Shown: in pieces, positions 1-8,803 of the stretch
Layout of the letters: each line of letters begins with the position of its first letter
Numbering within the stretch: the stretch's first letter is position 1
Assembly (NCBI GenBank): GCA_003116975.1
Contig: BGKB01000144.1
Span: 62,001-126,000, forward strand
Source: Aurantiochytrium sp. KH105
Taxonomy: Eukaryota; Sar; Bigyra; Thraustochytrida; Thraustochytriidae
Reading direction: 5' to 3'
DNA length: 64,000 bases
Position numbers and translations under genes: made by a program
The notes under the pieces: generated by a model
What the model saw: the letters and a program-made list of their open reading frames with translations, nothing else
Databases searched by the model: none
What the model was told of the DNA's origin: nothing

Positions 1-362
1 AAGTCGACATCATGCCCAAGACTCTCCTCCTTGTCCGCATCTCTTTCATGTGCAGCGGAAGCAGCAGCAGCAGCAGCAGCAGCAGCATCGTCCTCCCCGG
101 GTGCAGCGGGGTCGGCATGCGCGCGCATCTGCGACACTCTTGTCGTTGCTGGAGATTGCGCCTCCTCGTCTTCCACCTTGAGCTGGTGGTGCTTTTGCTC
201 TTGCTCTCGCTCTCGCTTTTGCTGCTCGAGGCGCTGGTCTTCCTGTTCCTCCTGCTGCCGATGGCGCCCTGCGCTCCGGAACAGCTCCACCTCGTCTCGC
301 TTGGCCTCCTCCTTGGCCTCCGCCGCCCCCGTCGCGCTGCCGTCCGCCTCGCCCGGGCGCAT
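1..362 (-). CDS. 5' end of a charged, coiled-coil-rich protein (partial)
   Basis: Reading leftward from an ATG at 362-360, the frame stays open for 120 codons to the window edge, so the 3' part is missing. The peptide begins MRPGEADGSATGAAEAKEEA, continues through a Gln/Glu/Arg-rich stretch (about residues 40-65) that should form a helix or coiled coil, and has a run of nine alanines encoded by the CAG/GCA repeat at 61-87. The purine-rich leader upstream (minus sense of about 400-610) resembles other 5' leaders here. This frame has sensible acidic/basic composition, whereas the longer overlapping minus frame ends in poly-Cys and is an artefact of the same repeat. No family is recognised; function unknown. 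Confidence 0.45.
   Translation of the reverse strand, partial: MRPGEADGSATGAAEAKEEAKRDEVELFRSAGRHRQQEEQEDQRLEQQKREREQEQKHHQLKVEDEEAQSPATTRVSQMRAHADPAAPGEDDAAAAAAAAASAAHERDADKEESLGHDVD
61..87. repeat. CAG/GCA trinucleotide microsatellite
   Basis: An uninterrupted 27-bp trinucleotide run. It encodes a poly-alanine tract in the partial minus-strand gene. Confidence 0.8.
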
Positions 363-762
363 GCTCGCGGCGTCCGTCGTGCCGAATTGCTCGCTTTCGA
401 TCTCCCTCGAGCCCTCCCTCCCTGCCTCCGCCTGCGGCCGGGCCGGCGCCGCGGCCGCGCGAGCGCGCGCGCGGCCGCGAGGGGAGACGGGAAGAGCGGA
501 GAAGAGGCGAGAGCGCCGCGCCGCGGAGCGAGAGAGACGCCGCGCGCGGACTGCTCTGCTCTGCTCTGCTCTGCTTCGGTCTGGTCTGCTCTGGTCTGCT
601 CTGCTCCGGGCGCAGTTCCGAGCGTCCCAAGTTGAGACTCGGAGCTCCCGGGCCCGACGCGGAAGAGACGCGGAATCGGCGACGGGCATAGAAATCATCT
701 TTGGCTTTAAGGGGACCGACCACACAGCACTTGGCTTCGGGGTTCTTTTTCTAGATGGCGGG
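363..762. other. Intergenic: GC-rich leader with CTCTG repeats
   Basis: Four hundred bases between the start of the left-edge gene and the stop of gene A. The stretch at about 549-605 is a tandem of CTCTG/CTCTGCTCTG units, probably the 5' leader of the left-edge gene. No convincing coding frame or RNA gene is seen. Confidence 0.5.
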
Positions 763-2352
763 CTATTCTTCGCCGGTGCCAATGTGCGTCCGGGTCGCGG
801 GAGGTGGAGGATATGTAGCCGTGGAGACCGTGGACAGCTTGAAAAGGTTTGCGAGCGCGTTTCTTGCGCGGATGGATAGCGGACGGTCCGGCCTTCGCGA
901 ACGCTGGTCATTGGAATCTCTTGTGGCAACTTCAATCGAGACATCTTGGACTCCTCCTTCTTCTTGGTAATGCATCGCGACGTTCTCGCTCTCGGAAGTG
1001 GATAGAGGGCTGACTCTGGTCGCTGGTTCTTCGCTCGTGTCCGCATGCGTCCTGTCGGCAGCGGCGTGAACTGGAGGATACGTGGCCGCGAATAAGGCAG
1101 ACAGGCTGAAGCGGTCCGCGAGCGACCTTCGTGTGCCCGAGGAAAGGGGACGATCTGGCTGTCGTTGACTCTGCTGTGGACCGCTCGAAGTCTCGCTCTG
1201 CATTGAAATGTGCCCAAGAGGAGGCACGGTGAACATAACTGCGCCATCTTCATCAATCGGCGCCGCATCCGAATCCTTCCTCGGCAACGTTTCCGTAAAG
1301 GATCTCTCAGCAGTTTCGTCATCTTCAATCGAACAACTGCCGTCCGATTCTCGATCACCTGTAGAATCCGTGTCCGAGCCCGAATCAGCTCCAAGGTTTG
1401 TGTCGTGTGCAGTGGAACTATCGTCACTGGCGACCTCGAGATCCCTTTGATTAGCATGATTCTTGTCAAGACGAAGGCCAGAAGATCTTGCATTCGATGA
1501 AAGTCGGTTTGAGGATGACCTCTTTGTGGAATCCGATCGTCGTCGGTCTGATCTTTGTTGACCCTGCTGTGAAGCACTGAGAAACGCTGTTGACATCGTA
1601 CCGCGCCGAAGAGGCACTGAATGCGTGACCGCGGGATCTTTGGTTGCCGCTTCAGAGTCCACATCGAGGTCTGCATCTCCTACGGAGGCTTCTGGGGAAG
1701 AGTGATTGCTGGTCTTGTGAGTCGAGACAGGATGGCGGTTCGCGTCAGAATTTGCTCGAAAGCTCGTACGTTGGGCGGTTCGAGAGCCTTTGCTATTGAA
1801 TCTCTCATCCAACGCCGTCCTTTCGTGCGATTGATTGCGAGACACTCTGGCTGTCAATGTTGATGGCGGTGAATCCTTCTTGCATGGCTTACAGCACATA
1901 AAATATATGGCCAATACAACGAACGCAACACCGCAAGCAGTAACAGCTGCTACTACTGGATTATACCATGGTTGTGCCGTTAGAGCAACCGTTGGAGCTT
2001 GTGTTGGAGCTTGTGTTGGAGCTTGTGTTGGGGCTTTTGTTGGCCTTTTTGTCGGCGCTTTTGTTGGCCATTTTGTTGGCGATGGCGTGATGTCACAGCA
2101 GCAATATCTCTCTGTCCATGCAGCAGAGCAGAAATTCCAGTCCCACGCCAAACCAGAGTACGAGCAGAGACTGCATGTGACCTTGTCTGAGCCTCCTTCA
2201 GCTTGCACAGCATGGGCTGTCGTCTGATGGCACGATGACCACCAGCATCCTGATGGGCAAGCCGATTCCACATGACTACATTGCGCCGCGACTCGACCCA
2301 ACGTGTGTGCCGCTATGACAGACGCCACGAAGTACAGTCTCAGGGCGATCAT
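763..2352 (-). CDS. Gene A: Cys-rich type I membrane protein with long cytoplasmic tail
   Basis: 529 aa. Order seen: signal peptide (about 1-23); a compact ten-cysteine ectodomain (C25, C32, C36, C41, C60, C63, C75, C84-C86) with a WW pair after the third Cys and a WDWN motif; a Pro/Thr stalk of APTQ/APTK repeats (about 88-122); one transmembrane helix (about 133-154) followed by Cys/Lys; then a Ser/Asp-rich tail of about 370 residues. The tail carries two copies of a 44-46 aa repeat (397-442 and 486-529) sharing PDRPLS and ATYPP. A receptor-like or adhesive surface protein is inferred; no known family is recognised. Gene B' (6771-7925) has the same ectodomain, and a decayed copy of A lies at 4557-5421. 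Start: first ATG, directly before the signal peptide. Confidence 0.85.
   Translation of the reverse strand: MIALRLYFVASVIAAHTLGRVAAQCSHVESACPSGCWWSSCHQTTAHAVQAEGGSDKVTCSLCSYSGLAWDWNFCSAAWTERYCCCDITPSPTKWPTKAPTKRPTKAPTQAPTQAPTQAPTVALTAQPWYNPVVAAVTACGVAFVVLAIYFMCCKPCKKDSPPSTLTARVSRNQSHERTALDERFNSKGSRTAQRTSFRANSDANRHPVSTHKTSNHSSPEASVGDADLDVDSEAATKDPAVTHSVPLRRGTMSTAFLSASQQGQQRSDRRRSDSTKRSSSNRLSSNARSSGLRLDKNHANQRDLEVASDDSSTAHDTNLGADSGSDTDSTGDRESDGSCSIEDDETAERSFTETLPRKDSDAAPIDEDGAVMFTVPPLGHISMQSETSSGPQQSQRQPDRPLSSGTRRSLADRFSLSALFAATYPPVHAAADRTHADTSEEPATRVSPLSTSESENVAMHYQEEGGVQDVSIEVATRDSNDQRSRRPDRPLSIRARNALANLFKLSTVSTATYPPPPATRTHIGTGEE
766..1164 (-). repeat. Intragenic direct repeat in the tail of gene A
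   Basis: Two diverged copies, at 1027-1164 and 766-897, encode residues 397-442 and 486-529 of gene A. Shared features are PDRPLS, a basic helix-like segment and ATYPP. They look like an old internal duplication of a tail motif. Confidence 0.65.
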
Positions 2353-3420
2353 GGTCTGTCTTAAGAAAAGGAAGAAGCCGTCGCCTGGATGTTAGGGGTT
2401 TGCAAGTTTGGCTGCGAGGCGTCAGAACTCGTCTTGCAGGGATGCATCGGCGTCACGCTGCTGATTCGTTAATCGCTCAAGACTGCCTGCCTGCCCGTCA
2501 TGCCTATTGTGAGAGCAAGTGTCCTTTTCCTACTCTACTTCCATCAGCACGGTGTGCACAAAGCCACGCGAGCTTGACAGCTGCGGCTGCAGACGTCGGC
2601 GCCCTTTATCACCAGCGCTGCACGCACGCGCGCGCGCGCACGCGCGCACGCACGCGCGCAGACCCTTCAAGCAACCTAGGTGCGCGTCTCGCGACTAGTC
2701 CCCACTCGTAGTCGCTGCCAAGCAGGGCACAGGAGCGGCACGACTAGCAGTGAAAGCGGAAGCGGGCAGCAGCGGACGGCCAGCGGCGGCAAGGGCAGCA
2801 TGCCTGGTGAGTGAGTGGCCATGGTGGCTGGCACGCGCTGCAGTGCTGCACGCGCTGCACAGGAGCCACTGCCACAGCCAGTCCCCCTGGCTAGCTCCGA
2901 GCCGGCTCAAGCTGTGGGCTCGTGTTGGTCAAGCACGCCTGAGCCGGCTCGACTTGTGCAAAAAAACACACTCGGAGGTGGTGCACGCGTAGAAAGTATT
3001 GCTCTGGCCTGCCGCCGTGAGTGGCAAGACAAGGGATTTCTTGAACGACAAGGGAAGGGGTGGGGGGGCCTGGTTCGTGGAAATCGTGCGGCCGGTCTAC
3101 TTCGCAAGCCACCCTTTCCATCCATCATTCCTAGCACTATGACTTGCAGTAATGAGAAGTGTCACCGACGGAGGTATCAGCCAGCCATCAACCGACCAAG
3201 CTATAGAGAGTAATCGAACGATCGAGCGATGGATCGAACCGCCGACGGACACCGCGCTGCGGTGCAGATCCTAATCATGCAAGTGCAAAAGCTCCGTGAC
3301 GAGGAGAGCTACGAATGCCAAGAAAAAATGCTTGACTGGCAGCACACACGCGCCGGTGTTCAGCAGCAGCGCAGCAGCAACAGCGGCAGCAGCAGCGGCG
3401 GGAGCGGCGAGAAGCGGCAG

Positions 3421-3461
<41 letters not shown>

Positions 3462-3789
3462 GTGCAGAGAGCTGGAAGCCTCGCGCGGCCTTTAATGGCA
3501 GAGGCGAGCGTGCAAGAAGAAGAAGATAGATGTATTGTTAAACCTTCTCCGCGAATCCGTGAAAGAATTTGTTAGGCAGGCTGCAATGACAATGAGTAGG
3601 GAACCTTTTTGGAAGTCAAAAAGACGACTGGTCGTGACGAGGTTGGTCGTACCTCCGCGAAGCAAAATTTAAGAGGCTTCTCGTTTCAAGTCTCGACACC
3701 CGCACAGCCATGCTTCTATTCGATTTCAGCAAACCCCGATGAAGTGCAACATTATCCATCTCCGAGACTCGGGGGCTTTGGAAGCAACG
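2353..3789. other. Divergent spacer of unit 1 (probable bidirectional promoter)
   Basis: About 1.4 kb between the A start and the broken B start. It is homologous to 5422-6770. It holds a CGCGCA-type simple repeat at about 2625-2660 and an insertion of roughly 125 bp (about 3337-3461) with a CAG tract that unit 2 lacks. Short open frames here are not conserved between the two spacers, so I see no gene. Confidence 0.6.
3422..3460. repeat. CAG microsatellite specific to unit 1
   Basis: Pure CAG run inside a longer CAG/CGG-rich stretch. The aligned position in unit 2 (about 6373) goes straight from GCTTGAC to the flank GTGCAGAGAGCTGGA without it. Confidence 0.8.
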
Positions 3790-4075
3790 ATGGGTGCGAA
3801 TGCACCATGGCGTGGCATCAGAGGTGCAGCGGCAAGCTTTGTCGCGACGTTGCTTGTCATCTCATTCATTACGAGCACTTCAGCCGCCTGCAGTCATTCG
3901 AAAAGCGCTCGCCCCTCGGATTGCTGGTGAACAGATGGTCATACATCAGCAGAGCATGCTGAGCAAGTTAATGGTGGCTCTGATAAGTTAGTTGCAGACG
4001 ATGCACATACTCTGGTCGTATATGATATTGGAATTACTGTGGCAAGGCATGGCAAGAAATGCATTGCTGTTTGGT
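3790..4075 (+). pseudogene. Broken copy of gene B (ectodomain remnant)
   Basis: Begins with the same start and signal peptide as intact B' (MGANAPWRGIRGAAASF) and the same CSHSKSA motif. One conserved cysteine is Arg (SARPSDCW), and the second Trp codon of the WW pair is TGA at 3928-3930. The homology continues past the stop through YSG and WDWN-equivalent DNA to about 4075, then ends, so the stalk, middle domain and membrane helix are gone. The TATA-like element 123 bp upstream in B' is altered here (AAAATTTAAG). A short secreted peptide ending at the stop cannot be excluded but is unlikely. Confidence 0.85.
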
Positions 4076-4556
4076 TGACGGTAATCCCTCAGAGATCAGA
4101 AAGAATGAAAAGGAGGAGGTGATTTCCCTGAATGTAAAGACCTTTCGCTTCGTGGCTAGCACGAAACGGGAAAGTAGGCTGGAAGCTTCTCACGCCGCTG
4201 CTCGGAGTCAGCTTCAATGATTCGTTATATCTGGGTAATTTGTGATTCTGCCGGCTTCTGGCATCGATTCTGGTCGCCGCCAGGTCTTTCGGCTCAGTTT
4301 CCCCAAGTCGCGATCCTGGTCCAACTTACTAAGTAGGTCTAAGTTTGTACGTATCCTATTTCGAGCGCGAAATAAATTCGGCGCGGACTTATGGCATGGC
4401 CTGGCGCTTGTCCTCAACTTCGTGCGTTCCCACGGCGTGGGTCGGTGCGTTGTTATCGCATCGTGCCCCTTCGATATTCATCATCGATATTTCGTCTCTC
4501 TCAGAGCAACTTCCCGCCTGACATCAGGGTTTGGGAAGGTCCACTTCAATTTTATG
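4076..4556. other. Junction between the two duplicated units
   Basis: Sequence joining the truncated B copy to the truncated A copy. It lacks recognisable similarity to the 3' parts of A or B, which fits a deletion of both 3' ends. No coding frame or RNA gene is convincing. Confidence 0.5.
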
Positions 4557-5421
4557 GTCCAACAAGCTCCAAGGCTTGTGTCTTGTGCATTCGAATCATC
4601 GTCACTGGTGACCTCGAGTTCCCTTTGATTAGCAGAATTCTGGTAAGGGCCTGAAGATCTTGCGTTCGATGAAAATCGGCTGGCGGATGACTTTTTTGTG
4701 AGATCCGGTCACCGTCGGTCTGATCTTTGTTGACCCTGCTGTGAAGCACTGAGAACCTCTGTCGACATCGCACCGCGCCGAGGAGCCACTGAATGCGTGA
4801 CCGCGGGATCTTTGGCTGCCGGTTCAGAATCCATATCGAGGTCTGCATTTCCTACCGAGGCTTCTGGGGAAGAGTGATAGCTGGTCTTGTGAGTCGAGAC
4901 AGAATGGCGGTCCGCGTCAGAATTTGTTCGAAAGCTCGTACGTTGGGCGGTTCGAGCCTTTGCTATTGATTCTTTCATCCTTTGTCTTATTTTTGAGCGA
5001 TTTATTGCGAGAGCCTTCGCCTGTCGAAGCTGATCCCGGTGCGTCTTGCTTCCATGGATTACAGCACATAAAGATGGCTCCCACGACAAGCGTAAGACCG
5101 CAAACACCAACAATAGCTGCTACTAGTGCAATTTATGGAGCTTGTGTTGGCGCAGGCGTGATTTCGCAGCAGCAATATTTCTCTGTCCATGCCGCAAAGC
5201 AGAGGTTCCAGTCCCACGCCACACCAGAATACGAGCAGAGACTGCATTCGACCTTCTCTGGGCCTCCTTCAGCTTGCACAGCATGGTTTGTCGTCTGATG
5301 GCACGACGACCACCAGCACTCTGACGGGCAAGCCTCTTTCGCATAAATTCATTGCGCCGCTGCTCGAGCCAACGTGTGCGCCGCTGACAGAAGCGACAAC
5401 GTACAGTCTCGGGCCGATCAT
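4557..5421 (-). pseudogene. Broken copy of gene A
   Basis: The start ATG at 5421-5419 and first codons (MIGPRLYVVASV) match A. Relative to A, 2 bp are missing in the signal-peptide region (about 5375-5385), shifting the frame before the Cys-rich domain; the shifted frame soon reaches a stop. Downstream DNA still resembles A: the middle tail around 4709-4960 retains SFRTNSDADRHSVSTHKTS-like sequence, but the Pro/Thr stalk is nearly absent. Homology corresponds to 1389-2352 of A; the 3' half of the tail, including both tail repeats, is missing. Confidence 0.88.
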
Positions 5422-6770
5422 GGCCTGCTAAGAAAAGGAGGGATTCGCGCCTGGGTGTTACGGGTCTGCAAGTATGGCTGCGAGTCGTCACGACTCATCT
5501 ATCAGGAATGCATCGTCGCCACGAATCTAACCTTATACCTGCCTGCCCGTCATGCCTAAAATGTAAGAGAGAATATCCTTTTTCTTCTCCCGCTTAGTAT
5601 TGGCAAGGTGTGCATAAAGCCACGCGCAGCGAGGCAAGAAAATTATCAAATTTCTTCCGCAAATTTTGGCGCCCTTTTTCATCAGCGCTGCACCTACGCA
5701 CGCGCGAGCGCACGCACGCGCGTAGACCATTAACGCAACCTAACACACGCGCGCCCAGTCGTCACTCGTAGTCGCTGTTGCCACGGTCGCTGTCGCTGCC
5801 AGTCTGCCTGTCAACTACACATCGCGGCAACAGCAGCGGCAACAGCAGTGGCATGGCTAGCAGTGGAAGCGGTCAGCAGCGGAGCGGCGGCACGGCCAGC
5901 TGCCAGGCTGCTGGCTGCTGTGCTGCACGCGCTGCAGCTGCGAACCTGCTCAAGCTGTGGGCCCTGCTGACTCGGCAGGTCTGAACCGGCTCGACTGGTG
6001 CAAACAGACACACTCGGATGCCCGCGTAGAAAGTATTGCTCTGACCTGCCGCCGTGAGTGGCTCGAGAAGGGATTCCTCGGACAATAAGGTGAAGGAGGG
6101 GTGGGGGAGGGGAATTTGTCTGGTTCGAGGAAATCGTGTGGCCGGTCTACGTCGTAATTTCCCATCTATCATTCTTAGCACCATGATTTGTAGTATTGAG
6201 AAGTGTCACCGACGGGAGTATCAGCCTGCCAATCTACCGACCAAGTTTGTAAGCAAACGAGCGAGCGATGAATCGAATCGCCGACTGACAGCGCGCTGCG
6301 GTGCAGATCATAATGATGCAGGTGCTAAAACTATGTGACAAGGAGAGCTACGAATGCCAAGAAAAATGCTTGACAGCTAGTGCAGAGAGCTGGAGGCCTC
6401 GCGCGGCCTTCAATGGCAGTAGCGAGAGTGCAAGAAGAAGAAGATAGTTAAGGGTTAAACGTTCTCCGCGGACCCGCGCCTGTGAAAGAATCTCTCTGCC
6501 CTAATTGTAGATTTGGATTCTCAGCTGGATAGCAAGCGCTTAGGCGCTACTTACAGTTTTTGTGCAATAACAGCGAGTAGGGAACCTTTTTGGAAGTCAA
6601 AAAGACGACTGGTTGTGACGAGGTTGATCGTACCTCCGCGAAGCAAAATATAAGAGGCTTCTCATTTCAAGCCTCGACACCCGCACAGCCATACTTCAAT
6701 TTCAGCAAACCTCGAACGTTGTGACGAAGGGCAACACCATCTTCGAGACTCAGGGGCTTTGGGAGTAACG
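5422..6770. other. Divergent spacer of unit 2 (probable promoter of gene B')
   Basis: About 1.35 kb, homologous to 2353-3789, including the CGCGCA-rich patch near 5700-5730 and the segment at 6026-6230. Since its A copy is dead, only the B-directed promoter need still work. No conserved coding frame is seen. Confidence 0.6.
6645..6656 (+). promoter_or_regulatory. TATA-like element upstream of gene B'
   Basis: AAAATATAAGAG lies about 120 bp before the B' ATG within a block conserved between the two spacers. The same position before broken B reads AAAATTTAAGAG (3664-3675). A TATA role is inferred from sequence and position only. Confidence 0.35.
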
Positions 6771-7925
6771 ATGGGCGCGAATGCACCATGGCGCGGTATC
6801 AGAGGTGCAGCGGCAAGCTTTGTCGCCGCGTCGCTTGTCATTTCATTCATTACGAGCACTTCAGGCGCCTGCAGTCACTCAAAGAGCGCCTGCCCCTCTG
6901 ATTGCTGGTGGACAGGCTGTCATACATCAGCAGAGCATGCTGAGCAAGCACATGGTGGCTCTGATAAGTTTAGTTGCGGACGATGCACATACTCTGGTCT
7001 CATATGGGATTGGAATTACTGTGGCAAGGCATGGCAAGAAAAGTATTGCTGTTGCAAGCGTCCTACGCCTGCGCCTACGCCATTTCCAACACCAAAGCCA
7101 ACGCCTCGGCCCTTCTCAACTTCTGGCGACTTTTGCGGCAAGTGGGTCCTCGTTCACTATGGGCCTCCGGGAGGAACAGCATCCTATGTTAGGGGTGTGG
7201 AACTCACGACCGGTCACGAGTATACCACTGAGGTTGAGAAGATTGTGAGCGAGGCCGTCTCAAAGGGCGGGACTTTCTCTTTGCATTTTGGTCATGTTGG
7301 TGGCGAATACGAGACTTCGACGACGTTGACAAGCAGCGTATCAGAAGGTATCGCGTCCACTACAGCTTCATATATCACCGAATACACCGAGTACGGATGC
7401 GAGCAAACGTGCTCGCCTGCGTCTGACAAGACCACGTTGGCAATTGCAATCTACCAGTACGTGGTCGGGAGTCGTGACGACGACGTTAAGGTCCACACTT
7501 GCCACTTTTGGTGCGTTGAAGACGATGCCTCAACCGGCGCGGAGGAAATCAAGAAGCCCAATTGCCCAACGACTCGCTGTGGAAACAAGGATTGCAGTCG
7601 ATGCAAAAACGGCACCTTTGAAGACGAGGAAATCGATGATTTCATGTCAAGAATCGAGATTATTGTCGAAGACCCAGTCGAAGACCAAGATACTGATGAT
7701 CCTCCAGACGCTTCAGATACCGATAAAATTACGGACGATCCAACAACGCCTGGTTCTAAGGACGCTGCGTCGTGTCCTGACTGCGAGATCTGGATTCCTG
7801 TTGGCATCAGCGGCGGGCTTATTGCCGGGATCTTGTTTTTGCTTTACAGACGCTCTGTCCGCGTCGTCGATGATCCGCACAAGAGCACTGTCTCTACAAA
7901 AGTGGCCCCCCCTCCCCCCAATTGA
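6771..7925 (+). CDS. Gene B': Cys-rich type I membrane protein with beta-rich middle domain
   Basis: 384 aa from the ATG shared with the broken copy; the frame is open four codons further upstream but without an ATG. Signal peptide about 1-31; ten-Cys ectodomain (C34 to C95) with the same spacing as gene A, including CWW and WDWN; short Pro/Thr stalk (about 96-120). Residues about 124-245 form a Ser/Thr-rich domain with alternating polar and hydrophobic residues (GGTFSLHFGHVGGEYETST is typical), suggesting beta strands, followed by a Cys-rich piece with NCPTTRCGNKDCSRC. Then an acidic stalk (about 275-325), a transmembrane helix (about 336-356) and a short basic tail ending in prolines. Function unknown; a surface receptor or adhesin is inferred. 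It differs from A in having a large outside and a tiny inside. Confidence 0.85.
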   Translation: MGANAPWRGIRGAAASFVAASLVISFITSTSGACSHSKSACPSDCWWTGCHTSAEHAEQAHGGSDKFSCGRCTYSGLIWDWNYCGKAWQEKYCCCKRPTPAPTPFPTPKPTPRPFSTSGDFCGKWVLVHYGPPGGTASYVRGVELTTGHEYTTEVEKIVSEAVSKGGTFSLHFGHVGGEYETSTTLTSSVSEGIASTTASYITEYTEYGCEQTCSPASDKTTLAIAIYQYVVGSRDDDVKVHTCHFWCVEDDASTGAEEIKKPNCPTTRCGNKDCSRCKNGTFEDEEIDDFMSRIEIIVEDPVEDQDTDDPPDASDTDKITDDPTTPGSKDAASCPDCEIWIPVGISGGLIAGILFLLYRRSVRVVDDPHKSTVSTKVAPPPPN

Positions 7926-8238
7926 CCGTGATCATTACCGTCACCGATCGCTTGTTCCGAGTAAGAAAAGTGTATGTTTCCATTAGCCAATCAGCTATCG
8001 GCGTATGTCAACCATCACGAGCGCAGAGAATAGCAGCCTTTTGGGCGCACTGTGCCAATCTTGCCATCAACTTAATCATTACGCAATTTACATGCTCGCT
8101 TCCCTGCTCGGCGTCCGCGTTGTCGTCAGCCGTCCAGTCTAAGACGACCTGGTAGCCCCGAAGACTTCTGTATTCGTCTGGCTTGCCCAGCCAGTGGCAG
8201 GTGACGACGAAGCAAAGAACCGACCCTACGAGTAGTTC

Positions 8239-8301
<63 letters not shown>

Positions 8302-8310
8302 GGCTGGCTG

Positions 8311-8345
<35 letters not shown>

Positions 8346-8803
8346 GGCTTGCTAAACGGCGAAGCTCTGCGCTCTTAGCCTGTTGTGAGCGGTCGACGCG
8401 GAGGCGAGCGCGGCGCGGGCGGAGCGATGAGTGACGCGGACCGCAGCCGAAGCCGGCGGAGTTCGAGCGAAACGCGGCGGCGAAGCTGTGCAGAAAGCCA
8501 CCCACGAAGCGGAGCGGAGCAGAGAGAGCTCGCGGCACTGGGTCGAGGAGGAGGACGAGGAAAGGAGGAGGTCCGGCAAGAATCTCGCGGCTGTGTCCAA
8601 GCTCGTTCGTCAAAGGGCTCACCGCCTCGCAGACCAGACCAAGCGCGCGGAAAGCACGCACTCGGGCGGGCGAGCGAGAGAGCAAACCGCGATCGAGAGC
8701 ACAAAAGGAAAGCAGAAAGGCTCGGAGCGTAGAACGCAGCAAGGGGAGTGGGACGAGGACGGGAAGGAAAAGAAAGGAAAGGCAAGGGACGATTTCGGGC
8801 AAG
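7926..8803. other. Intergenic: 3' flank of B' and leader of the SDR gene
   Basis: About 880 bp with a long GCTT microsatellite (8239-8353) and a purine-rich stretch (8400-8800) that is probably the 5' leader of the SDR gene. The minus-strand frame full of QASK repeats is just the microsatellite read in reverse. Confidence 0.5.
8239..8353. repeat. GCTT tetranucleotide microsatellite
   Basis: About 115 bp of GCTT repeats interrupted by a few GGCT units near 8300-8312. The same motif recurs in shorter form elsewhere (about 26225-26270, 41365-41385), so it is a common repeat of this genome. Confidence 0.9.

Larger units (their letters stand above)
763..7925. repeat. Tandem segmental duplication of a divergent A/B gene pair
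   Basis: Two units of about 3 kb follow one another. Unit 1: A (763-2352, minus), spacer, broken B (3790-4075, plus). Unit 2: broken A (4557-5421, minus), spacer, intact B (6771-7925, plus). The A start codons are 3069 bp apart and the B start codons 2981 bp apart. The spacers align over most of their length, for example around 2995-3180 with 6026-6230 and 3600-3690 with 6583-6675. Each unit has lost the opposite member of the pair. Confidence 0.85.

Noticed and set aside
46..723. 225-codon minus-strand frame with Arg/Gly-rich sequence and poly-Cys end
   Set aside because: It overlaps a better-composed frame (start 362) and its poly-Cys end is the CAG repeat read out of frame.
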